Origin: Amycolatopsis sp. A133
Lineage (GTDB): Bacteria > Actinomycetota > Actinomycetes > Mycobacteriales > Pseudonocardiaceae
Direction: 5' to 3'
NCBI RefSeq assembly: GCF_031082405.1
Contig: NZ_JAVHJU010000076.1
Location: 186,001 to 250,000 of the forward strand
Length of the DNA stretch: 64,000 bases
Below are positions 1 through 8,700 of the stretch, in pieces. Position 1 is the stretch's first letter; every line of letters starts with the position of its first letter. The position numbers and the translations under genes were made by a program. The notes under the pieces are model-generated. The model made no database searches and was not told where the DNA came from. It saw nothing but the letters and a program-made list of their open reading frames with translations.

Positions 1-1370
1 TCCTCCGCGGCCTTCTTCGCGTCTTCCAGTGCCTTCTTGCGCTTCGGGTCGTCCGTCTTCCCGGCGAGACCGTCGATCGCTTTGCCCGCCGCGTTCTTCG
101 CATCGGTCAGCGCCTGCTGGGCGGTGGGGTCGATCCCGCCCACCGCACCCGGGGACGGCGTGTCCGCCGGGCTGCCGGGCCCGGTCGCCGACGGCTGGCC
201 GGTGAGCCCGTCGATCGCTCCCTGCGCGGCCTGCTTGGCGTCCTGCAGCGCCTGCTGCCGGGCCGGATCGGTTGTCTGCGCGGTCAGGCCGTCGATCGCG
301 TCGCCCGCGGCCTGCTTCGCCCCCGCGAGGGCCTGCTGCTGCTCCGGGGTCATCCGGCCCAGGCCGGGTGCGCCTTCCTGCCCCGCACCCGGCGTCGCCT
401 GCGGATCACCCGGCGTCTCGCCCGGCTTGACGGACTCGTACGCCGGCTTCAGCGGCCCCGCCTGCAGCGGCGTTCCCTGGCCCTGGGTCGTCTCCCCCGG
501 CGTGGCCGGGTTCACCCCGGCGTAGGCGTTCTGCTGCGGGGTGTTCGTCGTCGGCGTGGCGGACTGCGAGTTCAGCTGCGAGTTCTCCACCGTCGGCTGC
601 AGTGTCGGGGTCTCGGACGGCTTCGCGTTCGGGTCCAGCCCGGCCCCGATCCGCTGCTGCACACTGCCCTGGGGCGCGGCGGTGGTCGTGTCCCCGTCGG
701 AGATGTAGAGCGGCACGAGGTCCGCCGCGCGGCTGTTGTACTGCCCGCCGAGCGCTCCCAGCGCGTTCTGCAGGTCCTTCAGCAGGGCCGTGTCCATGTT
801 GGTCTTCATGGTGTTGAGGTCGGTGGTGACCTGCGCGTAGATGTTCGTCACCTGCTGGCTGGTCTGCGCCGCGGCGACCTGCGTCTGCGCGGTCGTGACG
901 ATCGAGTTCGTCAGCTGCGTCCGCGTCGACGTCGACGCGGTGTGGATCTGCCACCAGCTGTCCGCGAAGGACTGGACGGCGTGGCCGACGTTGCCCATCG
1001 TCGTTCCGAACTGCTTCTTCATCAGGGTGTCGTAGACTTCTTCACTGGTCTTGAGGATCGCGGTGGCGTACTTCCCGAACGCCTCGCCCGCGGTTCCCTC
1101 CAGGGCGTCCTTGACGGCCTTGATCTGCTTGGCGAAGTTCTCGTTGACGGTGGCGAGCGCCTTTTCCGCGCTTTTCACGTCCTTCTCGATCGCGTACCAC
1201 GCTTCGGCGACGGTGGACTTGCTCGCCCCCGCCTTGGAGCCGTCCGCGTTGTAGACGAGGTCGCTGACGACGGACTCGATCGAGTCCAAAGTGGAGAAGA
1301 AGGCCGGGTCCAGCGTGGGCGCGGCCCCCGAGTACTGACCGACCAGCGGCGCGCCTGGGGAATCGGGCAT
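1..1370 (-). CDS. Helical, repeat-bearing ESX-linked protein, probable T7SS substrate (3' end outside window)
   Basis: Reading frame open from an ATG at 1370 to the left edge, at least 456 codons, with no stop inside the window. An AAAGGA-type ribosome binding site lies about 8 nt upstream of the ATG. The first ~230 residues look like a long helical bundle, with a TAGEAFGKYA stretch that recalls the Trp-Gly/AF turn of ESX substrates. A Thr/Pro/Gln-rich low-complexity linker (about 235-345) follows. From about residue 350 there are three or more repeats built on a DAKxAAxxAIDGL core, continuing past the edge. No signal peptide or membrane segment is seen. It is the last visible gene of the eccD-eccB-esx operon, 89 nt after the third Esx gene. 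I infer a secreted, PPE/EspB-like structural partner, but no named family is recognised. Confidence 0.7.
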   Translation of the reverse strand, partial: MPDSPGAPLVGQYSGAAPTLDPAFFSTLDSIESVVSDLVYNADGSKAGASKSTVAEAWYAIEKDVKSAEKALATVNENFAKQIKAVKDALEGTAGEAFGKYATAILKTSEEVYDTLMKKQFGTTMGNVGHAVQSFADSWWQIHTASTSTRTQLTNSIVTTAQTQVAAAQTSQQVTNIYAQVTTDLNTMKTNMDTALLKDLQNALGALGGQYNSRAADLVPLYISDGDTTTAAPQGSVQQRIGAGLDPNAKPSETPTLQPTVENSQLNSQSATPTTNTPQQNAYAGVNPATPGETTQGQGTPLQAGPLKPAYESVKPGETPGDPQATPGAGQEGAPGLGRMTPEQQQALAGAKQAAGDAIDGLTAQTTDPARQQALQDAKQAAQGAIDGLTGQPSATGPGSPADTPSPGAVGGIDPTAQQALTDAKNAAGKAIDGLAGKTDDPKRKKALEDAKKAAE

Positions 1371-1434
1371 GACGGAGATCCTTTTCTGGCCGGCCGGCCG
1401 CCGGGCCGGCGGACGCGGGGTTCACGCGGACCGG

Positions 1435-1450
1435 CCCGGCGCTCGCCGGG
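1435..1450 (-). terminator. Short GC hairpin after the third esx gene
   Basis: CCCGGCG and CGCCGGG are perfectly complementary (7 bp) around a 2-nt loop, or 6 bp around GCTC. The hairpin lies 9 nt downstream of the minus-strand stop codon at 1460. There is no T-run, as is usual in actinobacteria. It may be a weak terminator, attenuator or 3'-end stabiliser before the next gene of the operon. A second GC-rich inverted repeat (CCGGCC/GGCCGG) lies at about 1390-1410. Confidence 0.4.
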
Positions 1451-1459
1451 CGCGGGACT

Positions 1460-1918
1460 TCAGGTGGTGACCTGGTCGTTCAGGTTGTCGTTGTACCCGT
1501 CACCGTCGGTCGGGCGGTTGTAGCTGAAGCCGGTGTGCTGGGTGTCCGGCGTGTAGTTGTGCTGCTCGGTTTCGGTTTTGCCGTCGAACGTGTGGACCGC
1601 GCCGACGACCGCGCCCTCGAGTTCGGACATGGCCTTGCTGATCGCCTGGGCGTTGTCGCCGTCGGCGTTCTGGAAGTTCGTCGCGATCCCGTTGAGCTTC
1701 TTCTCCATTTCGTCGAAAGCGAGCTTGAGGTGCTCGGCGTGCGCGACGATCGCGTTGCGGCGGTCGTCCACGACCCGCTCCAGCCACACGGCGAGCTTGA
1801 ACTTGCCCGCGTTGGGCCAGTGGTGCTTGAGCGCCTCGAAGGCGCTCATGTCGTCCATGAGACCACCGATCTTGCCCGCGGCGGTCTTGATGGCTTCGGC
1901 ATCGAACTTCGTCGACAC
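1460..1918 (-). CDS. EspC/Esx-type T7SS protein (152 aa)
   Basis: GTG start at 1918 with a strong AAGGAG ribosome binding site 7 nt upstream. A small, acidic, all-helical protein with no signal peptide. Trp34 followed by Pro-Asn-Ala-Gly gives a WxxxG-like turn between two helices. The later IATNFQNADGDNA stretch resembles the pattern of EspC-type T7SS targets (PF10824-like). The C-terminal ~45 residues are polar and probably disordered (Thr/Asn/Tyr/Gly). It is the third Esx-like gene in a row. Known biology of the family suggests export through the EccC motor as a hairpin-shaped dimer partner. Its own substrate or partner role is inferred. Confidence 0.75.
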   Translation of the reverse strand: MSTKFDAEAIKTAAGKIGGLMDDMSAFEALKHHWPNAGKFKLAVWLERVVDDRRNAIVAHAEHLKLAFDEMEKKLNGIATNFQNADGDNAQAISKAMSELEGAVVGAVHTFDGKTETEQHNYTPDTQHTGFSYNRPTDGDGYNDNLNDQVTT

Positions 1919-1966
1919 GGCAACTCCTTGCTTTCCACGAGGGCCGCCGGGGGCGGCGGGGGGCCG

Positions 1967-1999
1967 CGGTGTGCCGGGCGGGAAACGCCCGGCACACCG
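1967..1999 (-). terminator. Perfect 14-bp stem-loop between two esx genes
   Basis: CGGTGTGCCGGGCG and its exact reverse complement flank a 5-nt loop (GGAAA read on the plus strand). It sits 6 nt after the stop of the esx gene at 2006 and before the ribosome binding site of the next gene. Without a T-run it may act as a partial terminator or RNase barrier that makes the upstream esx genes more abundant than the downstream ones. Confidence 0.6.
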
Positions 2000-2005
2000 A
2001 GCGGG

Positions 2006-2299
2006 CTAGTGCATGCCCTTGGCACCGCTGGAGTCGGCCTGCTTCATGCGCTCGGCCGCGTCCTCCAGCGACTTGCGCAGGCTGTCCAGGTTGGACTTGT
2101 TCGCTTCGATGTCCGAGCGGAGGTCGTTGGCCAGCTGGTTGTAGGCGTCGGCCGTCGTGCCCTTCCAGTCGACCATGATCCGCTTGACGTCGGATTCCAG
2201 GTCGCCCGCCTGGTTCTCGATTTCGTTGGCCTTGCTGACCATCATCGAGATGCACTCTTCGATGACGGGGTAGTCGTAAGTGATCGTACCGTCGGACAT
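2006..2299 (-). CDS. WXG100 family (EsxA/EsxB-like) protein (97 aa)
   Basis: ATG at 2299 with AAAGGAGA about 7 nt upstream. The length of 97 residues is typical of the WXG100 family. Two predicted helices are joined by a canonical WxG turn, Trp45-Lys46-Gly47, with Met/Ile/Leu heptads before and after it. The C-terminus (MKQADSSGAKGMH) is short and lacks an obvious YxxxD/E secretion signal, so the signal may be supplied by a dimer partner. It lies 39 nt from the preceding esx gene, and the pair probably encodes a heterodimer. Known role: secreted substrate and chaperone-like partner of the ESX machine. Confidence 0.88.
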   Translation of the reverse strand: MSDGTITYDYPVIEECISMMVSKANEIENQAGDLESDVKRIMVDWKGTTADAYNQLANDLRSDIEANKSNLDSLRKSLEDAAERMKQADSSGAKGMH

Positions 2300-2338
2300 T
2301 CAAGTCTCCTTTTCGGTCGGTGTTCGGGGTGGCGGTGC

Positions 2339-2668
2339 TCAGACGCCGAGGAAGTTGCCGGTCTCCATGGGCACGTTGAGGATCGCCTGCATGGATTCGG
2401 AGTCCATCGCGTCCTGGTTGTTCGCCTCGCGGCGCATGTTCTCGCCCATCGCGTGCATGTGGTCGAGCACCGACTTGCGCACCGATTCGACCCAGCGGTC
2501 GGTGGTCGTGCTCAGCGCGCGCGTGGCGGCGCTGGGGCTGGCCGCCAGCGTGGCCTCGATCTGCGACTTCAGCGTGTCGAGCTGCTGGCTGATGTTGTCG
2601 GCCGTCTCGTCGTGCCTGCTGGCCTGCTGGTTGATGGTCTGCGCGTTGAGCTGGGTGGAATGCGACAC
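2339..2668 (-). CDS. Esx-like helical protein, WXG100-size (109 aa)
   Basis: GTG at 2668 preceded by AGGAGG 6-7 nt upstream. The size and the two-helix pattern fit a WXG100-like protein, but the turn is WVES (Trp59) rather than WxG, so it is a divergent member. The N-terminal half is rich in Gln/Asn/Thr and the C-terminal half carries Met-rich heptads. It is the first of the three esx genes. The 155-nt gap upstream, after eccB, makes it the likely first gene of a sub-operon with its own promoter. It is probably the dimer partner of the WKG protein encoded next. Confidence 0.75.
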   Translation of the reverse strand: MSHSTQLNAQTINQQASRHDETADNISQQLDTLKSQIEATLAASPSAATRALSTTTDRWVESVRKSVLDHMHAMGENMRREANNQDAMDSESMQAILNVPMETGNFLGV

Positions 2669-2823
2669 TTCGAGTCCTCCTGCGATGAGTGCTACGACTT
2701 TGGTGAGCGCTACGTTTCCTGCAGTAGCACGACCACGATTCGAGGGTAATTACCGCGGGCGGGCCGGAAAGCCGTTCCGCGAGCCGGTGCGCCCGTGGTA
2801 GGGATTCCCCTTACGAATTCCCG
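2669..2823 (-). promoter_or_regulatory. Probable promoter/operator region for the esx genes
   Basis: This 155-nt gap separates the eccB stop from the first esx gene, while eccD and eccB overlap. It is noticeably richer in A/T than its surroundings. Seen directly: a 10-bp perfect palindrome GGTAATTACC (2745-2754); two direct repeats TGAGYGCTACG at 2686-2696 and 2704-2714, 18 bp apart; and an inverted repeat GTGCTAC/GTAGCAC (2689-2695 and 2724-2730). No clear -35/-10 pair can be assigned by eye. I infer a regulator-bound internal promoter. Confidence 0.5.
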
Positions 2824-4248
2824 TCACGGCCCGGCCGCCGGCGCCCGGCGCGCGGCGTCCCCGCTGAGCACCGGCCCGGTGGGCAGCAGGTCGAGCAGCG
2901 GCACCGGAACGGGAACCGCCGCGGCCGGGGTGTAGCCGAGCGCGGCGACGGTTTCGGCGTCGGCCACGGCGTACTTTTCCCCCGCTTCGGTGACCAGGTA
3001 CGTCACGCCGCCCCCGCCTCCCGGCGCGGGCGGGACGTGGGCGAGCACCCCGCGGCCCGCGGGAATCGCGACCCGGTCGGCCGTCGCGCCCGCCCGGTGG
3101 GTGCCGAGGGGGACCGAGGCCTGCGCGACCTCGTCGCCGGGCAGCAGTTCGGCCACCGGCGCCGGTGCGCCGCCGTCCACCGGGGTCTGGCGGATGCAGG
3201 GCTGCCGGCCCGCCGGCGGGGTCACCACCTCCGGGGGCACCGGGGGCAGCTCGGGCGCGATCCCGGCCGACGCCGCGATCGGCAGGCCGGTCAGCGCGTC
3301 CGGCCCGACCCGCACCGGCTCGATCACGCCGTCCGGGTAGGCCTGCCGGGTGCTCGGCGCGGCCAGCAGCAGTGCGGCCCCGGTACGGCTGAGCACGGCG
3401 AGGCCGTCCTGGCGCACCAGGTAGTCCTGCTCGGTGTTGATGGCCGGGTTGCGCACCTGGTAAACCTGGCCCACCCGGCTCTGCCGCCCCTCGATCACCG
3501 GGCCCGGCTCCCCGAGCCCGGCCACGGCCGGCGCGGCGACGTCCGGCCCCTGCGGCAGCGTGTTCAGCCACGCCGGGGGCACGTCGAACGGGCGCAGGGC
3601 GCCGTAGCCGAGTGCGGCGGCGACCGCGCTGCTCGGGACGTGGAACCGCTTTCCGCGGGACACCAGGTACACCGTCCCGCCCGGCGCCGACACGAGGAAC
3701 GCCTGCCCGTCGCCGAGCGCGGGGCCCGCGGGGTGGCCCAGCAGCAGCGTCACCACCGCCGCGCCGGACGGTGTCGTGGCGCTCTGCAGGCACACCGTCC
3801 ACGGCCCACCGTCCACTTTGTCCGGAGCCGGCAGGGAGTCCGGTGCCCCGGCGATCCCGATCGGCGGGCCGACCGGGGTGCCGGCCAGCGCGCCGGGGGA
3901 AACGGCGGTGAGCTTGCCGCCGGCCTGCGTGGCCACCAGCCGCGCGGAGGAGTAGTTGAGCACCGGCCGCAGCTGACCGCCGAGGTAGGCGTAGCGGGCT
4001 CCGCTGGTCTTGTCCATCACGAGCGCGCCCTCCTGCCGCCAGGAGGAGTCGCCGCCCGAGGGGACGAACATGCCGAAGATGCCGAAGACGCCCATGATCA
4101 CCGCGGCCAGCACGAAGCCGAGCACCGTTCCGGTGGTCATCCGCTTGCTCGGCGACTCCAGCACGTCCGGCTTGCCGTGCGTTACCGCGGCCGCGAGCCG
4201 GCCGACGACGAAGAAGTAGGCCTGCACCTGGTCTTTGCGTGATTTCAT
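2824..4248 (-). CDS. eccB: Type VII secretion protein EccB (474 aa)
   Basis: A membrane-anchored core component of the ESX secretion complex. The ATG at 4248 overlaps the eccD stop (ATGA), so translation is coupled. The frame stays open upstream for hundreds of codons, but the usual EccB N-terminus begins here with MKSRKDQVQAYFF. One transmembrane helix covers about residues 40-63, followed by a large extracytoplasmic Gly/Pro/Val-rich region. The family's repeat layout is visible, with recurrent short strands such as VYLVSRGKRFHVP and YLVTEAGEKYAV. Cys153 and Cys351 are the only obvious cysteines and may form the conserved disulfide. Length is typical (470-500 aa). Together with EccC, EccD and usually EccE, EccB builds the membrane channel. 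Confidence 0.95.
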   Translation of the reverse strand: MKSRKDQVQAYFFVVGRLAAAVTHGKPDVLESPSKRMTTGTVLGFVLAAVIMGVFGIFGMFVPSGGDSSWRQEGALVMDKTSGARYAYLGGQLRPVLNYSSARLVATQAGGKLTAVSPGALAGTPVGPPIGIAGAPDSLPAPDKVDGGPWTVCLQSATTPSGAAVVTLLLGHPAGPALGDGQAFLVSAPGGTVYLVSRGKRFHVPSSAVAAALGYGALRPFDVPPAWLNTLPQGPDVAAPAVAGLGEPGPVIEGRQSRVGQVYQVRNPAINTEQDYLVRQDGLAVLSRTGAALLLAAPSTRQAYPDGVIEPVRVGPDALTGLPIAASAGIAPELPPVPPEVVTPPAGRQPCIRQTPVDGGAPAPVAELLPGDEVAQASVPLGTHRAGATADRVAIPAGRGVLAHVPPAPGGGGGVTYLVTEAGEKYAVADAETVAALGYTPAAAVPVPVPLLDLLPTGPVLSGDAARRAPAAGP

Positions 4249-5642
4249 CAGCCCGCCAGGTTCCGCATGAAGGTGTACACGTGCAGCACCTGCAGCAGGA
4301 TCGGCAGCACCGCGACCGCGGTGATCAGCTCGAAGATCTCCACCGCGCGCCCCCAGTAGGGCCGGAACCGGCGGCCCGGCAACCGTTCCCCGCCCAGCAG
4401 CAGCAGGCCCGCGACGAGCGCGAGCGGGACGACGACCACGAACCGCGTGGCCGGCGCCGCGGCCAGCCCGAGCGCGGCGACCACGACCAGCACGGTGATC
4501 GCGGCGGGCACCAGGACCGCCCAGCGCTGCACCACCCCGTTCGGGTGGCGCGAGCGCAGCACCAGGAGCAGGGCGAGGACCAGCCCGAGGGTCAGGTGCC
4601 AGCCGTCCCCGCCGGTGAGCAGCACCGGCAACAGCACCGCCTGCGCGAGTCCCAGTCCGATGTGGAGCGCCGTGGCGTAGCCGAAGGTCGCGGCCCCACG
4701 CTCCACGACCACCTTGTGCGGCACGGGATCGATGTCCTCGTGCAGCTCTTCGGCGCCCGTGGGGAGCATCGGCAGCGTCAGCCCGGAGAGGCGGAACGCG
4801 GCCGTCGGGATGAACAGGCCCAGGATCCCCGACAGCACCAGGCCGATCGCGGTGGCCTGGGCCGGATCGGCCGGGGTCACCGAGCCGATCAGCCCGGTGC
4901 CCAGCAGCACCGCGGCGAACAGTACCGCGCCGGTGAACAGGAGCGCGGCGTCGGCGACCAGGATGACACCGGCCAGCAGGGCCAGCAGTGCGCCCGCCGC
5001 CGCCCCGGTGAGGCCCGCCATCGGGCTCGCCGCCGGGTCCAGCAGCAACACCACCGACCAGCCGGCGACCGCGGCGTGCGCGGCCCCGCCGGCGGCCAGT
5101 ACCACGGCCGGCAGCGGTTTCGCGGCGCCGCGGGCCACCAGCGCGGCCGCCACCAGCAGCGCGAACGCCAGCCCGGCCGCGAGCAGCACCCCGGTCGCAC
5201 CGGCGGAGCCGGGCAGCAGCACCAGGCAGCCGAGCAGCAGCGCCGCCACGGCACCCGCCCGGAACAGCCACCGGATCCGCGCCGGCGTCACCGCACCGGG
5301 GTGTTCGCGTACCTGTTCCGCGACGCCGTCGACGAGGTCGTCGTAGTCGATCGCGGCGAGCTGCGCGGCGCGCGGCAGCAGGTGCAGGCTCTCCCCGTCC
5401 AGCACGTTCAGCTCGGTCAGGGAACGGTCTTCGTCGAGCGCCGGTTCCCCGATCCGCTGCACCACCCAGCCTTCGTGTTCGGCACCTTGCTCGATCGTCT
5501 GCGCGCCGAACTGGGTGAGGACCGCGGGGAGCAGGTCGGCCAGCGGAACTTCCGCCGGCACCGCCAGATCCCGGGTCCGGTCGCCCAGAACGAACCGTAG
5601 CCTCGCCGAACTTGTTGTGCGATGCTGTGTTTGCTCTTCCAT
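4248..5642 (-). CDS. eccD: Type VII secretion integral membrane protein EccD (464 aa)
   Basis: EccD forms the membrane-embedded barrel of the ESX complex. Residues about 14-95 form a ubiquitin-like (YukD-type) cytosolic domain, and about eleven hydrophobic Ala/Leu/Val-rich helices fill residues ~125-464, as in known EccD proteins. Short loops carry charged patches such as EELHEDIDPVPHKV. The ATG at 5642 fits the family N-terminus. The stop overlaps the eccB start. The gene diverges from eccC across a 136-nt gap. Length is within the family range (about 450-510). No EccE is found beside it. Confidence 0.95.
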   Translation of the reverse strand: MEEQTQHRTTSSARLRFVLGDRTRDLAVPAEVPLADLLPAVLTQFGAQTIEQGAEHEGWVVQRIGEPALDEDRSLTELNVLDGESLHLLPRAAQLAAIDYDDLVDGVAEQVREHPGAVTPARIRWLFRAGAVAALLLGCLVLLPGSAGATGVLLAAGLAFALLVAAALVARGAAKPLPAVVLAAGGAAHAAVAGWSVVLLLDPAASPMAGLTGAAAGALLALLAGVILVADAALLFTGAVLFAAVLLGTGLIGSVTPADPAQATAIGLVLSGILGLFIPTAAFRLSGLTLPMLPTGAEELHEDIDPVPHKVVVERGAATFGYATALHIGLGLAQAVLLPVLLTGGDGWHLTLGLVLALLLVLRSRHPNGVVQRWAVLVPAAITVLVVVAALGLAAAPATRFVVVVPLALVAGLLLLGGERLPGRRFRPYWGRAVEIFELITAVAVLPILLQVLHVYTFMRNLAG

Positions 5643-5778
5643 CGAAGCATCAGGCCCTTCCTGCCAGGTCCAGCCCTGAGACCGGCCCCGACGCTAGTGA
5701 CCGGCGCGCCCCCGCGGCGCCCCGTCGCCCCGCCGGGGGCCCGAAGAGGGGAAGACCACTCACCAAACGGGAGAGCCT
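5643..5778. promoter_or_regulatory. Divergent promoter region between eccD and eccC
   Basis: This 136-nt spacer separates two divergently transcribed core genes and must contain both start regions. It is extremely GC-rich, and I cannot assign a convincing -35/-10 pair on either strand. GGGAG precedes the eccC GTG. Coordinated control of the two arms from this spacer is inferred. Confidence 0.45.
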
Positions 5779-8700
5779 GTGAGCACCACCCTGTTCGCCC
5801 GGCGGGCGCGCCGGCCGAAACCACCCGCGCCCGACACCCGCATCGAGCTGCAGCCGCCGCCCGGCGTGCCCGAGAACACCGGCGGCGGGATCAGCTCCGT
5901 GCTGATGTACGCCCCGATGGGACTCGGGTCGCTGGCCATGGTGATGATGTTCGTCCGGCCCGGCGCCGGCGCGTTCGCCTACGTCGGCGGCGGCCTGATG
6001 GTCGTGTCGGCCCTCGGCATGCTCGTCACCCAGATGCTGCGCGGTTCGGTGACCCACAAGCAGAAGCTCAACGGCCACCGGCGCGACTACATCCGCTACC
6101 TCGGCCAGCTGCGCAAGCAGGCGCGCGACGCGCTGAGCGCCCAGCAGAAGGCCGCGCGCTGGATCCACCCGGACCCGGGCGCGCTGTGGTCGACGGCGCT
6201 GGGCTACCGGCTGTGGGAACGCCGGCCCGCCCACGACGACTTCGGCGAGGTCCGGCTGGGCCTGGGTGCCCAGCGCTCGACCTTCAAGCTGGATCCCCCG
6301 GACAGCAAGCCGATCGAAGACCTCGAGCCGCTCACCGCGCACGCCCTGCGCCGGTTCATGCGCGCCTACACGACGTTGCCGCACGCTCCGGTCGCGGTGT
6401 ACCTGCGCGGCTTCGGCCAGATCCAGTTCAGCGGGGACGACGAAGCCGTCCTGGGGCTCGCCCGGGCGATCCTCGGCCAGCTCGCCACCGCGCACGCCCC
6501 CGGCGACGTGCGGATCGCGGTGTGCGCCGACGAGGCCCGGATGGGGCGCTGGGACTGGCTGAAGTGGCTGCCGCACAACCAGGACGCCGAAAGCCGCGAC
6601 GCCGCCGGGGCGCGGCGGCTGGCCACCGGTGACCTCGCCCAGGCCGAGCTGCTGCTCGGCGGGCCCGCCTTCACCGGACGGCCGCGGTTCGAGGCGGACA
6701 CGCCGGTCACCGCGTCGGAGCCGTTCGTCGTCCTCGTCCTCGACGGCGTGCCGGTGCCCGCCGACCACCGGATCGCCGACGAGGGCTACCGCAACGCCGT
6801 GGTCCTCGACGTTTCCGGTTCGCTGCCGTGGCAGGCCCGCCCGGGTGTGCTCTTCCTCGAGGTCGACGCGGACGACCTGCGGACCGTGTCGTTCGACCGG
6901 GTGGGCAAGCCGGAAACCGCTTCGCTGGGCCGTCCCGACCGGCTGAGCGAAACCTCGGCCACCGCGCTGGCCCGGATCATGGCGCGGTTCCGCATCGGCG
7001 AGGCGGTCGAGGAGGACGAGCCGCTGGCCGGCGACTACGACCTGGCGTCGCTGCTGGGCATCGGGGACGTGGCGAGCTTCGACCCGGTGCGGTACCGCCG
7101 CGACCGGATGACGAGCAAGCGCCGGCTGCGGGTGCCGATCGGGATCGCCGGGGCGGGCTCACCGCTGGAGCTGGACATCAAGGAGGCGGCCGAAGACGGG
7201 ATGGGGCCGCACGGCCTGTGCGTCGGCGCGACCGGGTCCGGCAAGAGCGAGCTGCTGCGCACCCTGGTCATCGCCCTGGCCACCACCCACTCGTCCGAGG
7301 ACCTCAACTTCGTGCTGGTGGACTTCAAGGGCGGCGCGGCGTTCCTCGGCTTCGACCAGCTGCCGCACACCTCGGCCGTGATCACCAACCTCGCCGAGGA
7401 GCTGGAGCTGGTCGACCGGATGCAGGACGCGCTGACCGGCGAGATGAACCGGCGCCAGGAACACCTGCGCGCGGCCGGGAACTACGCCTCGCGGCGGGAT
7501 TACGAGGCCGCGCGCGCCCAGGGCGTGCCGCTGGAGCCGATGCCCGCGCTGTTCATCGTCGTCGACGAGTTCAGCGAAATGCTGTCCAGCAAGCCGGAGT
7601 TCATCGACGTGTTCGCCATGATCGGCCGGCTCGGCCGCAGCCTCGGCGTCCACCTGCTGCTGGCGTCCCAGCGGCTCGACGAGGGGCGGATCCACAAGGT
7701 CGAGACGCACCTGTCCTACCGGATCGGCCTGCGGACGTTCTCGGCGATGGAAAGCCGCAGCGTGATCGGCGTCCCGGACGCCTACGAGCTGCCCAACAGC
7801 CCGGGCAACGGGTACCTGCGGCCGGACACGCAGACGCTGGTGCGGTTCAAGGGTGCGTACTCGTCGGGCCCGTACCGGGCGAAGCAGAAGCAGGCCGGGG
7901 TCGCCGTCGAGCAGCACATCGTGCCGTTCGGCACCGCGTACGTCGAGCCGCCCGCCGCGCCGGCACCCGAGCCGGTCGCCGAAGCGGACGACGCCGGCGA
8001 GGCCACCCGGACCGTGATCGACGTGCTGATCGGCCGGCTGCGCGGCATCGGCCCGCGCGCCCACCAGGTCTGGCTGCCACCGCTGCGGACGTCGGCGACG
8101 CTCGACCAGCTGCTGCCGCCGCTGGTGGACGACCCGGCCTACGGCCCGCGCCCGGTCGGGGACCTGAACACCGCGAGCCTGTCGGTCCCGGTCGGGCTGA
8201 TCGACCTGCCCGCCCAGCAGCGGCGCGAGCTGCTGGTCGCCGACCTGTCGGGCAGCCAGGGCAACGCCGCGGTCGTCGGCGGCCCGCAGAGCGGCAAGAG
8301 CACCCTGCTGCGCACGCTGATCTGCGCGCTGGCCCTCACCCACACCGCCGAGCAGGTGCAGTTCTACTGCCTGGACTTCGGCGGCACGCTCTCGGCGCTG
8401 GCGGCGATGCCGCACATCGGCAGCATCGCCAACCGGCTGGACCGGGACCGCGTCACCCGCACGGTGCTGGAGGTGACCAACCTGATGGCGCGCCGCGAAG
8501 CCCTCTTCGCCGAGCACAACATCGACTCGATGGCGAGTTACCGGCGTGCCCGCGCCCAGGGCAAGTACCGGGACCTCGACCCCTACGGCGACGTCTTCCT
8601 CGTCGTCGACGGGTGGTACACGATCCGTCAGGACTTCGAGGACGTCGAGGAGAAGTTCACCGAGCTCGCCGCGCGCGGGCTGAGCTTCGGCATCCACCTC

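Noticed and set aside
37..525. Plus-strand frame of 162 codons at the left edge
   Set aside because: Antisense to the minus-strand gene at 1-1370, whose product has regular helical repeats and an ordered start.
4249..5271. EccB extended upstream to an 815-residue protein
   Set aside because: The extension overlaps eccD in another frame and is Arg/Gly/Ala-rich. The usual EccB N-terminus starts at 4248 and overlaps the eccD stop.
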